Shown here: positions 36,058 through 43,251 of the stretch, piece after piece
How positions within the stretch are numbered: the first letter of the stretch is position 1
Layout: each line of letters starts with the position of its first letter
Source of the DNA: Edaphocola flava
GTDB lineage: Bacteria > Bacteroidota > Bacteroidia > Chitinophagales > Chitinophagaceae
Assembly (NCBI RefSeq): GCF_004118155.1
Contig: NZ_SAIQ01000001.1
Coordinates: 744,001 to 808,000 of the forward strand
Length of the DNA stretch: 64,000 nucleotides
Direction of reading: 5' to 3'
Translations under genes and position numbers: made by a program
The notes under the pieces: model-generated
Seen by the model: the letters and a program-made list of their open reading frames with translations, nothing else
The model's database searches: none
What the model was told of the DNA's origin: nothing

Positions 36058-36096
36058 TGATTGAATATTAGAATGCCAAAAATAGTAAATTATTTT

Positions 36097-36945
36097 TTAA
36101 TACAAATCCTCAACTTTAAGTTTAAGATACTTTAATACTGAACGGTGTGTACTGATCAGGGATATCAGCACGCCCAGTATCAGTACCAGTACCAGTAAAG
36201 CGATAAACAGGGTATTGTCACTGAATGCGTTCAGTTCCGGGAAGCGGCTCAGTACAAAGGATTTTAAACCCAGGATTGCTACAATGGCCACCGCTGCACT
36301 GATTAGTCCGCTGAAGATCGCAGAACGGTCAAAAGGACGGGCAATAAAGCGATGGGTTGCACCCACCATCTGCATGGTCTTAATGGTATGACGGCTGCTG
36401 AACATGGATAAACGAACGGTATTGTCGATGAGGAAAATAACACTGAACAGTAAGATCAGGGAAACTACCGCCAGGATAATGCTGACACGGTTAAGGGTGC
36501 TGTCCAGCGTGTTGACGATCGGTTTAGGATACACCACTTCACGCACAATATTGCTCTGCAACATGAATTTTTTGATCTTCTCCATGCTGTCTGTATTCAC
36601 ATAGCCCGGATACAGATTTACATTAAGAGAGGTATACAGTGGGTTGAAGTCCAGCAGTTCGGTAAAGTCTTCATCGTACTCTTTAGAAAACTGTGCAGCC
36701 GCTTCTTCCTTTGTGATCATTTTGACCTGGGATACAAAACCCTGTTTTTCCAGTATTTTCTGCAACTCATCCGCTTTTTCCTGGCGGGTATTATCATGCA
36801 TGATGACCTGCATCTGTACATTCCCTTTCAGGAATTTGTTCATGCCACGGCCATTCAGCATCAGCCAGCCCAGTGAGCCCAGCAGGAATAATACCAGCGC
36901 TACGCCGATGATGGAGTATATATAAGAAGGTGTGATTTTCTTCAT
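36097..36945 (-). CDS. ftsX: Cell-division protein FtsX
   Basis: 282-residue permease-like partner of FtsE. One N-terminal transmembrane helix (about 8-30) is followed by a periplasmic domain (about 31-160, with QVIMHDNTRQEKADELQ). Three more helices are about 165-185, 215-235 and 250-272, and the cytoplasmic coupling segment MQMVGATHRFIARPF is typical. It transmits ATP-driven conformational change to peptidoglycan hydrolases. The gene is 36 kb from the FtsE-like gene at the left edge. A TATTTTTG element lies 53 bases upstream. Confidence 0.9.
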   Translation of the reverse strand: MKKITPSYIYSIIGVALVLFLLGSLGWLMLNGRGMNKFLKGNVQMQVIMHDNTRQEKADELQKILEKQGFVSQVKMITKEEAAAQFSKEYDEDFTELLDFNPLYTSLNVNLYPGYVNTDSMEKIKKFMLQSNIVREVVYPKPIVNTLDSTLNRVSIILAVVSLILLFSVIFLIDNTVRLSMFSSRHTIKTMQMVGATHRFIARPFDRSAIFSGLISAAVAIVAILGLKSFVLSRFPELNAFSDNTLFIALLVLVLILGVLISLISTHRSVLKYLKLKVEDLY

Positions 36946-36997
36946 CTGATCTGTTTAAGCTAATCCGGTATAATAGCAGATATACCGGCGATTTGCC

Positions 36998-37005
36998 CAA
37001 AAATA
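36998..37005 (-). promoter_or_regulatory. Candidate -7 promoter element of ftsX
   Basis: TATTTTTG on the minus strand, 53 bases before the ftsX ATG, fits TAnnTTTG; no -33 TTG seen. Confidence 0.4.
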
Positions 37006-37037
37006 GTAAAAAACTGGCTAAACATAAGCCATTAACA

Positions 37038-37068
37038 TTGGATAAATACCCACATTTCTCTAAATTTG
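37038..37068 (+). promoter_or_regulatory. Bacteroidota-type promoter of the carboxylase gene
   Basis: TTG (37038-37040), exactly 20 bases, then TAAATTTG (37061-37068). This is the best -33/-7 match in the window. The leader to the ATG at 37112 is about 37 bases. Confidence 0.65.
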
Positions 37069-37111
37069 CTTCACGAAATTTCAAAAAATTCAACATTTTC
37101 AATTATTCCCG

Positions 37112-38650
37112 ATGGATAAATTAGCAACCCTGCAGCAGCATACCGAAAAAGCATTATCAGGTGGCGGACAGGCAAGAATCGAAAGTCAGCACAAAAAAGG
37201 AAAACTTACGGCGAGAGAAAGAGTGCAGTTATTAATGGATGAAGGTTCGTTTGAGGAGATCGGTATGTTTGTGAAGCACCGTTGCACAGACTTCGGCATG
37301 GAAAATGAACAATACCTGGGTGATGGTGTGGTAACGGGTTACGGTACGGTAAACGGAAGACTGGTATATGTATTCTCTCAGGACTTTACTGTATTCGGGG
37401 GCAGCCTTTCCGAAACGCAGGCAGAAAAGATCTGTAAGATCATGGACCTGGCCATGCAGAACGGTGCTCCGGTAATCGGTCTGAATGACAGTGGTGGTGC
37501 GCGTATCCAGGAAGGAGTAGTCTCCCTGGGTGGTTATGCCGATATCTTCTATCGCAATGTACAGGCTTCAGGTGTAATCCCGCAGCTGTCGGCCATTATG
37601 GGACCTTGTGCCGGTGGTGCGGTATATTCTCCAGCAATTACCGATTTCATCCTGATGGTAGAGCATACTTCTTATATGTTCGTAACCGGACCGAATGTGG
37701 TAAAAACAGTGACACATGAAAATGTAACCAGTGAAGAGCTGGGTGGTGCAATGACGCATGCTGAGAAATCGGGTGTGACACACTTTGCCTGTGCCAATGA
37801 GATCGAGTGTATTGATTACCTGAAAAAACTGCTGAGCTATATGCCACAGAACTGCGAAGAGGATGCACCTATCTACCCTTACGAAGCGGGCAATGAAATC
37901 AGGGAGAAACTGAAAAACATTATCCCGGAAAATGCGAACCAGCCTTATGATATGAAAGAGGTGATCGAAGAGCTGGCCGATGCAGATTCTTTTGTGGAAG
38001 TACATAAACATTATGCGGAGAATATTGTGGTAGGCTTTGCACGCATTGCTGGTCGCAGCATCGGTATCGTAGCCAATCAGCCGGCAAGCATGGCAGGTGT
38101 ACTGGACATTAATGCTTCTAAAAAAGGAGCACGTTTCGTACGTTTCTGTGATGCCTTCAATATTCCTTTATTAGTACTGGTAGATGTTCCGGGCTTCCTG
38201 CCAGGTACAGACCAGGAGTGGAACGGTATCATCTCTAACGGTGCTAAATTATTATTTGCGCTGAGTGAGGCTACTGTACCTAAGCTGACCGTGATTACCC
38301 GTAAAGCTTACGGCGGTGCTTATGATGTGATGAACTCTAAACACATCGGTGCGGATATGAACTATGCATGGCCTACTGCAGAGATCGCGGTAATGGGTGC
38401 TAAGGGTGCTGCAGAGATCATCTTCAAAAAAGACATCGCTGCTGCTGAGGATAAAGATGCAAAATGGAAAGAAAAAGAACTGGAATACACAGAGAAATTT
38501 GCAAACCCTTACGGTGCTGCAGCACGTGGCTTTATCGACGAGGTTATCTTACCGGAAAACACGCGTGAGAAACTGATCCGTGCATTTAAAATGCTGGAAA
38601 ATAAAGTGGTTAAAATGCCGAAGAAAAAACACGATAATATTCCGCTGTAA
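37112..38650 (+). CDS. Acyl-CoA (propionyl/methylmalonyl-CoA type) carboxylase beta subunit
   Basis: 512-residue carboxyltransferase subunit that moves CO2 between biotin and an acyl-CoA. Two crotonase-like halves are visible: the acyl-CoA-binding N half with [34 protein letters not shown], and the oxyanion loops [14 protein letters not shown] and [12 protein letters not shown]. The C half has [24 protein letters not shown] (in parts: [19 protein letters not shown]) and [18 protein letters not shown]. Family and context match propionyl-CoA carboxylase beta or methylmalonyl-CoA decarboxylase alpha (MmdA). No biotin carboxylase, biotin carrier or mutase gene is nearby, so the exact complex is open. 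Confidence 0.9.
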   Translation: MDKLATLQQHTEKALSGGGQARIESQHKKGKLTARERVQLLMDEGSFEEIGMFVKHRCTDFGMENEQYLGDGVVTGYGTVNGRLVYVFSQDFTVFGGSLSETQAEKICKIMDLAMQNGAPVIGLNDSGGARIQEGVVSLGGYADIFYRNVQASGVIPQLSAIMGPCAGGAVYSPAITDFILMVEHTSYMFVTGPNVVKTVTHENVTSEELGGAMTHAEKSGVTHFACANEIECIDYLKKLLSYMPQNCEEDAPIYPYEAGNEIREKLKNIIPENANQPYDMKEVIEELADADSFVEVHKHYAENIVVGFARIAGRSIGIVANQPASMAGVLDINASKKGARFVRFCDAFNIPLLVLVDVPGFLPGTDQEWNGIISNGAKLLFALSEATVPKLTVITRKAYGGAYDVMNSKHIGADMNYAWPTAEIAVMGAKGAAEIIFKKDIAAAEDKDAKWKEKELEYTEKFANPYGAAARGFIDEVILPENTREKLIRAFKMLENKVVKMPKKKHDNIPL

Positions 38651-38659
38651 ACGGTATAC

Positions 38660-38706
38660 ATCGATATAAAAAAGGGTTCGCAATGCGAACCCTTTTTTAT
38701 ATCGAT
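38660..38706 (+). terminator. Very long perfect hairpin terminator of the carboxylase gene
   Basis: Twenty-three-base perfect arms (38660-38682, 38684-38706) with a 1-base centre and internal A6/T6 tracts, 10 bases after the stop codon. Confidence 0.88.
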
Positions 38707-38719
38707 TCTAATTTAGAAT

Positions 38720-38725
38720 TATCTT
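38720..38725 (+). repeat. Left target-site duplication of element A
   Basis: TATCTT directly abuts the left terminal repeat of element A; the same six bases directly abut its right terminal repeat at 39099-39104. Confidence 0.75.
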
Positions 38726-39098
38726 AACTGACTATCCGCATATAGTAAACTATTTTATTCGTCCTTTTGTCCGGCAACAAAAGGACCAAAAGTGCCTTTG
38801 TTTTCATCAAGGCGATTGCGAGGCACCGCCATTTTGTACCGTTGCGTGCACTGATCGTCTGAGCTTAACGTGTGATGCGTTCGCTGCTCAACGATCGCAG
38901 CTCCACTCCAAAATGGCTATCGCTGTGATGAAAACAAGTAAGCGATCCGTACGGTACGGATCGCTTAGAAAGGCCTTATAAATCCAGCGTTGATTTTTTG
39001 GCGGTACCTTTTGCATCAAGGCAAAAGGTAGCAATAGATATAAATAGAATGCATAAAATATAATACTAGACTTTGTTCCCTTTAAGCGGATACCAGTT
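38726..39098 (+). mobile_element. MITE-like non-coding element, copy A (373 bp)
   Basis: Terminal inverted repeats AACTGACTATCCGC (38726-38739) and GCGGATACCAGTT (39086-39098), flanked by 6-bp direct repeats TATCTT. The interior matches copy B (40728-41207) in inverted orientation over about 300 bases. Three hairpins are seen: 10-bp arms at 38761-38770/38777-38786, a near-perfect palindrome at 38939-38967, and 10-bp arms at 39005-39014/39021-39030. No open reading frame is credible. It fills the gap between the carboxylase terminator and the stop codon of the convergent 39103-39825 gene; the right duplication overlaps that stop codon without destroying it. A transposase acting in trans is implied but not present in the window. 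Confidence 0.8.
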
Positions 39099-39104
39099 TA
39101 TCTT
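39099..39104 (+). repeat. Right target-site duplication of element A
   Basis: TATCTT; its last two bases belong to the TAA stop codon (minus strand) of the 39103-39825 gene. Confidence 0.75.
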
Positions 39105-39825
39105 ATTTACCACATTTATTGTATTCATCCATAATGCGCAGGAATACTTCATTGTTTTCTGCTCCTTTGAATACATTGTATTTATAACCGTCTTTTTTGT
39201 CTTTGATTTTCTCAGATACTTCCGGACAGTCTTTCAGGTATTCGCTCATTTTTTTTGCAAACGGAGTGAAGGTAATGTCAATAATCTCATGAGCATTTTT
39301 AAACTCCGGCAACATTACATAATAGCCTGTGCTTAAGGTATAAGGCTTGCTTGCTGCAAAGTCTTTAGGTGTTACTTCCAGTTTGCGCAGGAAGAACATT
39401 TTGAATTTATCATCATCACTGTTGTTCAGGCGCTCCATGAAGATGCGGGTATTGCCGATAGAGATATCGTCTTCCTTCATGCGTATAGGATAGAAGGTTT
39501 TATTCTTTACCGTAAAGAATTTTACATCCTTACTGCCCAGTTGTTTCGGCTCCATTTCATTTGCAGGCGTAAACCATACAAATTTCAGATCTGTCATGCT
39601 TGTACTCACTATAAACTTCACAGTACCTTCCTGTGTGGTACCATCCTCAAACGTTACACTGCCATTACCATCGATGATGTAATTAGCACCTTCATATCTG
39701 CCCAGATCATCTTCCTTTCCGGCAAATTTGTTCAGCTTATCCATAAATTTTCCCTGTGCCTGTACAGTGTGTACAGCACCCAGGATGCAAGAAAAGAGCA
39801 TTGCGCCCAGTAAAATTTTTTTCAT
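39103..39825 (-). CDS. Hypothetical exported protein
   Basis: 240 residues with a signal peptide (ends ...HTVQAQ). The mature part begins GKFMDKLNKFAGKEDDLGRYEG and is predicted beta-rich in the middle (NGSVTFEDGTTQEGTVKFIV), with a helical, charged C-terminus (CPEVSEKIKDKKDGYKYNVF, two Cys). I recognise no domain. It is divergent from the 39865-40710 gene with only 39 bases between start codons, so the promoters must overlap; a TATTTTTG element at 39849-39856 fits this gene. The pair is enclosed by mobile elements A and B. Confidence 0.75.
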   Translation of the reverse strand: MKKILLGAMLFSCILGAVHTVQAQGKFMDKLNKFAGKEDDLGRYEGANYIIDGNGSVTFEDGTTQEGTVKFIVSTSMTDLKFVWFTPANEMEPKQLGSKDVKFFTVKNKTFYPIRMKEDDISIGNTRIFMERLNNSDDDKFKMFFLRKLEVTPKDFAASKPYTLSTGYYVMLPEFKNAHEIIDITFTPFAKKMSEYLKDCPEVSEKIKDKKDGYKYNVFKGAENNEVFLRIMDEYNKCGK

Positions 39826-39848
39826 GATTATTTGTTTATCTTTAGCGG

Positions 39849-39856
39849 CAAAAATA
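39849..39856 (-). promoter_or_regulatory. Candidate -7 promoter element of the 39103-39825 gene
   Basis: TATTTTTG on the minus strand, 24 bases before the ATG, in the 39-base divergent spacer. Confidence 0.45.
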
Positions 39857-39864
39857 TATAAAAA

Positions 39865-40710
39865 ATGTTCAATAAGTACCCTGTCCTTGTTTTTATCCTG
39901 TTATTGCTGCCTGGCTTATCCAAAGCCCAGCAAATCACTTTTGATAAAAAATCCGGCAACTTCCAGGCTGATGGGAAAGTGATTGCCAACCTCTCTTCGG
40001 AGAAAGTAAAAAGCATCGGCAAAAGCTACTATGTAAAAGATGCTGCCGGTACAAAGACACTGCTCTCTTATGAGCTGCACAGCTTTGAAGACACCTTCGG
40101 CAGTGCCACCGTTTACTATTACAGCATTGAGGCTCCTGAGCCGGGCTATAAAGCTTACCGACCGAACTTCACCAGTATGAATACATTCAAAGAAGTGGGT
40201 GAACTGGTCGTGGCCGAAAATCTGTTGCAGGCCGATGGTTCGCTGAACAGCGAAAAGGTAAAGGCTTATTTTGAAGAAAACAGTTCAAAGAATATAGACT
40301 ACCCTTCCCGTCATGCATTCATTAATGACTCTCTGATGAAGCTGGTGAATATACCGTCTACACCTGCAGAACGGGATATGCGTAAACCGCCTGTCGCCAA
40401 TGAATATGGTAAGATAGGACAGGATAATGTAGTCATCGGTTTCTGGGAGCTGGTAGAGGGCGTGAATGATGATTTCAATCACAGTAAAAACTACAAATTT
40501 ATTATCCGTAACCTGAATGGTGGTATCGTATGTGTATCCTGGATCAGGCTGTCAGGCTCGCATACGTATGCATTCAAAAACGGAATGCGTACCCGTGAAA
40601 GCTGGCAGGGACTTGACCTGGTGAATAATAACCCGATCAGCAGCCCTGGTGGTCAGCAGGGATATGCGGCGGCACTGGCACAGAACTTAATCAGAATGGG
40701 TTTGCTTTAA
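39865..40710 (+). CDS. Hypothetical exported protein
   Basis: 281 residues; signal peptide MFNKYPVLVFILLLLPGLSKAQ. The mature protein begins QITFDKKSGNFQADGKVIANL and contains FWELVEGVNDDFNHSKNYKFIIRN (in parts: FWELVEGVNDD, NYKFIIRN) and a C-terminal GGQQGYAAALAQNLIRMGLL. No named domain is recognised. It is divergent from the preceding gene, and the pair may work together. Its stop codon lies in the loop of a terminator whose T tract is the insertion site of element B. Confidence 0.75.
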   Translation: MFNKYPVLVFILLLLPGLSKAQQITFDKKSGNFQADGKVIANLSSEKVKSIGKSYYVKDAAGTKTLLSYELHSFEDTFGSATVYYYSIEAPEPGYKAYRPNFTSMNTFKEVGELVVAENLLQADGSLNSEKVKAYFEENSSKNIDYPSRHAFINDSLMKLVNIPSTPAERDMRKPPVANEYGKIGQDNVVIGFWELVEGVNDDFNHSKNYKFIIRNLNGGIVCVSWIRLSGSHTYAFKNGMRTRESWQGLDLVNNNPISSPGGQQGYAAALAQNLIRMGLL

Positions 40711-40727
40711 ACAAACCCATTTATTTT
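40695..40727 (+). terminator. Terminator of the 39865-40710 gene, interrupted downstream by element B
   Basis: Ten-base arms (40695-40704, 40712-40721) around a loop that contains the TAA stop, followed by TATTTT. Those six T-rich bases are also the left target-site duplication of element B. Confidence 0.7.
40722..40727 (+). repeat. Left target-site duplication of element B
   Basis: TATTTT directly abuts the left terminal repeat of element B; an identical copy abuts the right end at 41208-41213. Confidence 0.75.
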
Positions 40728-41207
40728 AACTGAGTATCCGCTTTTAGAAAAAAAGCTCTACATTATTTCTTTGATTTCATTTTGTATTTATGGCTACCTT
40801 TTGCCTTGATGCAAAAGGTACCGCCAAAAAATCAAGGCTGTATAAATCCCTGGCTAAAAATCAAGGTGTCGGTCGGTCGCAAACCAGACTCACTTCGCTC
40901 AGACAGTGGTTTCCGACTTTATCGACCGAGCCAATGATTTTATTAACGCCGGATTTATAAGGCCATTTGAACGATCTGTACTTGTACGGATCGCTTATTG
41001 TTTTCATCACAGCGATAGCCATTTTGGTTGGAGATGCGATCGTTGAGCACCGAAAGCATCACACGTTAAGCTCAGACGATCAATGCACGCAACGGTACAA
41101 AATGGCGGTGCACCGCAATCGCCTTGATGAAAACAAAGGCACTTTTGGTCCTTTTGTTGCCGGACAAAAGGACGAAGAAAATAGGTTACTACATGCGGAT
41201 TTCAGTT
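40728..41207 (-). mobile_element. MITE-like non-coding element, copy B (480 bp)
   Basis: Same family as copy A, in the opposite orientation. Terminal repeats are AACTGAGTATCCGC (40728-40741) and GCGGATTTCAGTT (41195-41207), flanked by TATTTT on both sides. It has an extra block of about 111 bases (40831-40941) missing from copy A and bounded by ATCAA/ATTAA; the block contains its own hairpin (arms near 40876-40886 and 40906-40916). Apart from that, the two copies share the two 10-bp end hairpins and the central GTAC..GTAC stem (imperfect here, 40972-40993). An apparent 118-codon reading frame (40967-41323) runs through the element and is not considered a gene. Confidence 0.8.
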
Positions 41208-41213
41208 TATTTT
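41208..41213 (+). repeat. Right target-site duplication of element B
   Basis: TATTTT, two bases before the stop codon of the convergent DUF2891 gene. Confidence 0.75.
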
Positions 41214-41215
41214 AT

Positions 41216-42289
41216 TTAAGGTGTTTCCAGCAAGGCATATATGGCAAAGGAAGCCAGCCAGTGCTCTCCTCCGTAACCGCCATTGAATATCTGCGGCAGC
41301 GTGGCATTGAGAAAGGCATCTGATGCGGTTTTAAAGCGTACTTTGTAAGGATTACGATCACTCAACTGACTGCTGATTGAGCGCATACACCATGCCCTGC
41401 TGAACGAGAGTCCGTCAAGATGTACGGTCTGGTAATCGCTGCGATCACTCACTACCGGCATGGCACATAAACGATCTATACTGCGTGTCTTATAGTATTG
41501 TTCAAACCAGGTATTAAATGCTTTTTTATCCAGCACTCTCTTCATCAGATCGGCGGCCATCAGGCTGGGTGAAAAAAAGTCGCTGCCATCAGGCTCCAGA
41601 TAGGCAGGCATATCACTGTTACCAAAATAAAACTCTTTCGCTTTAGTACTGATCTGGTGCAGGAATGCGGTATCGCCCTGCTGTTTAGCCCAATCATAGG
41701 CAAAGGCTAAACCAAAGGCTGTATTGGGATGCACACCGGTCCTGTTCGGATAGGTCTGCTTAGGCAGGTATGCTTTCCAGAGGCTGATGATCTTTTGGGT
41801 AAGGGGCTGCATGGACTGATGCCATTTCTGAAACACCGGATCCTTACCGCTGGCCAATGCTTCATCCAGCTTCAGCAACCAGGCCCAGCCATAGGTACGT
41901 TCATAGGTGTTGGAGGCGGTATACTTACCGAAATAACTGGCTTCCCGCTCCATTTTATCTCGTTGAAAACTGTTATCCAATACGGCAATGATGCTGTCCC
42001 GATTGGGTAGCTGTGGATATTCCTGTAATAATCGTACCAGCATCCAGTGCCCATGTACACTACTGTGCCAGTCCAGGCAACCGTAAAATACGGGATGCAG
42101 TTCGCTTGGCAGCAGTCGCGCATCTGCAACGCTATCGGACAGATGGCTTGTCTTATTCGGAAATTCGGATGGGATACAATGCAGGGGCATTCTGCTAAGC
42201 TTCAGTGCGATCTCCTGGTTCAGCTTTGTCTGCGCAGACAGGTTGCATGCAGCACAAAACAGGCCAAGCAATACGATAACTTTTTTCAT
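41216..42289 (-). CDS. DUF2891 family exported protein
   Basis: 357 residues from the ATG at 42289 (MKKVIVLLGLFCAACNLSAQ), a signal peptide with a possible lipoprotein cleavage at Cys 14 or 15; an upstream GTG adds two residues. The family pattern is clear: HPVFYGCLDWHSSVHGHWMLVRLL, TYERTYGWAWLLKLDEA, VHPNTAFGLAFAYDWA and DGLSFSRAWCMRSI (quoted in blocks of twenty or fewer: HPVFYGCLDWHSSVHGHWML). Its all-helical, His/Trp/Asp-rich repeats resemble alpha/alpha-barrel enzymes, but its reaction is unknown. It starts 19 bases after the archaemetzincin stop, so the two form an operon. Confidence 0.85.
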   Translation of the reverse strand: MKKVIVLLGLFCAACNLSAQTKLNQEIALKLSRMPLHCIPSEFPNKTSHLSDSVADARLLPSELHPVFYGCLDWHSSVHGHWMLVRLLQEYPQLPNRDSIIAVLDNSFQRDKMEREASYFGKYTASNTYERTYGWAWLLKLDEALASGKDPVFQKWHQSMQPLTQKIISLWKAYLPKQTYPNRTGVHPNTAFGLAFAYDWAKQQGDTAFLHQISTKAKEFYFGNSDMPAYLEPDGSDFFSPSLMAADLMKRVLDKKAFNTWFEQYYKTRSIDRLCAMPVVSDRSDYQTVHLDGLSFSRAWCMRSISSQLSDRNPYKVRFKTASDAFLNATLPQIFNGGYGGEHWLASFAIYALLETP

Positions 42290-42308
42290 AAACACTAATA
42301 TAGTTATT

Positions 42309-42920
42309 CTACTTCAATTGCCATCCTTTCCGGATCAGGAACTCTTTACAGGAAGGACAGAAGCCGGTTTCTTCATCGGTTGGATTACCACCTTCTGCAT
42401 CGCGCATATAACATGTGGGCACAGGGCAATGCGGTAAGCCTTGTGTATGACCTAATTCATGTATCGCAATTTTAAAAAACTGGTCTTTCACTTTATCCTT
42501 ATTTACCCGGAATGTAGATGCGACACAGGCATTGCCCGGCCGGAAACCCAGACCCATTAAACCCCAGTCTGCGACATCTCCTTTCGTTGCACTGATGTCT
42601 TTATGCGTAAGGGCAATCCAAACGGTATCGGCACCGCTTTTATGTCTGAGCATATGAATAATGGAATCGGCCCGATAGCGGTTGCGCGGTTGGTAATATG
42701 CTTGGGCAGGCATTGGTAAAGGCTTGCATAAATATGTTTTGGTATTGATCTGCCTTATCTGTTGCAGCATTGCACGGGAAAGCTCAGGAGAAAAATCGCC
42801 CAGAGGCTGAATCATAATAGTCTTGCCGGATGACTGCTTTGTATCTGAGCTACAGGATACAGCACTGCAAAACAGCAAAACCAACAGAAGAAATAAAATG
42901 GATTTTAAGAAGTAATGCAT
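42309..42920 (-). CDS. Archaemetzincin-like zinc metallopeptidase, predicted lipoprotein
   Basis: 203 residues from the ATG at 42920; the longer frame begins with TTG at 42956 and is not preferred. A hydrophobic signal ends in a lipobox-like SAVSC, so the enzyme may be lipid-anchored outside the cytoplasm. The archaemetzincin zinc motif is complete: HELGHTQGLPHCPVPTCYM, followed 15 residues later by CPSC. This fits HExxHxxGxxxCx4CxM...CxxC, in which three His bind the catalytic zinc and four Cys a structural zinc. LTHKDI and GLGFRPG are further family blocks. It is the first gene of an operon with DUF2891. Substrate unknown. Confidence 0.88.
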   Translation of the reverse strand: MHYFLKSILFLLLVLLFCSAVSCSSDTKQSSGKTIMIQPLGDFSPELSRAMLQQIRQINTKTYLCKPLPMPAQAYYQPRNRYRADSIIHMLRHKSGADTVWIALTHKDISATKGDVADWGLMGLGFRPGNACVASTFRVNKDKVKDQFFKIAIHELGHTQGLPHCPVPTCYMRDAEGGNPTDEETGFCPSCKEFLIRKGWQLK

Positions 42921-42937
42921 AGTAAACCGTATGAATT

Positions 42938-42945
42938 CAAATATA
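42938..42945 (-). promoter_or_regulatory. Candidate -7 promoter element of the archaemetzincin-DUF2891 operon
   Basis: TATATTTG on the minus strand, 18 bases before the preferred ATG at 42920. This supports the shorter protein start. Confidence 0.45.
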
Positions 42946-43010
42946 CGCAAAAACAAGCTGGGATAAGCGCCTGTCTGGTTTCATATAAAAAAGTAATCGC
43001 TTAAAAAAGG

Positions 43011-43045
43011 GGGGAATAACACCTAAAGCAAAGGGGAGAAACACC
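43011..43045 (+). promoter_or_regulatory. Direct repeat, two helical turns apart, possible regulator binding site
   Basis: GGGGAATAACACC (43011-43023) and GGGGAGAAACACC (43033-43045) are identical at 11 of 13 positions and start 22 bases apart, placing both on one DNA face. They lie about 210 bases before the first gene of an operon that encodes a LuxR-type response regulator. Confidence 0.4.
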
Positions 43046-43251
43046 CTGGGCTCGCGGGTATTTTTCACGGTATTTTTTCAAGCAATCATTTTTAATATTA
43101 TCATATCTCCGCTCAAACAATTATACGTAAAGGCTTGACGCCTGCGCACGTCATATAATCCTTTTTTTACGTTCTTTGCAGCTGCTGATACTATTGACTA
43201 TAGGGTGTACCTTAGCGCTGCAATTATTCACCCATATAAACACATAGAGTT

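Larger units (their letters stand above)
42921..43251. other. 331-base divergent intergenic region with regulatory signals
   Basis: Separates the archaemetzincin operon (minus) from the signalling operon (plus). It holds a TATATTTG element for the former (42938-42945) and a 22-bp-phased direct repeat (43011-43045) that may be an operator. No coding sequence is seen. Confidence 0.6.

Noticed and set aside
38726..41207. Idea that elements A and B are a CRISPR, retron or group II intron
   Set aside because: There are only two copies, no short regular spacers, no reverse transcriptase, and the ends are inverted repeats with target duplications, which fits a MITE.
40967..41323. Open reading frame of 118 codons
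   Set aside because: It runs through mobile element B and into the antisense of the DUF2891 gene; the matching region of element A is broken in frame and has no start, so it is a by-product of the repeat.
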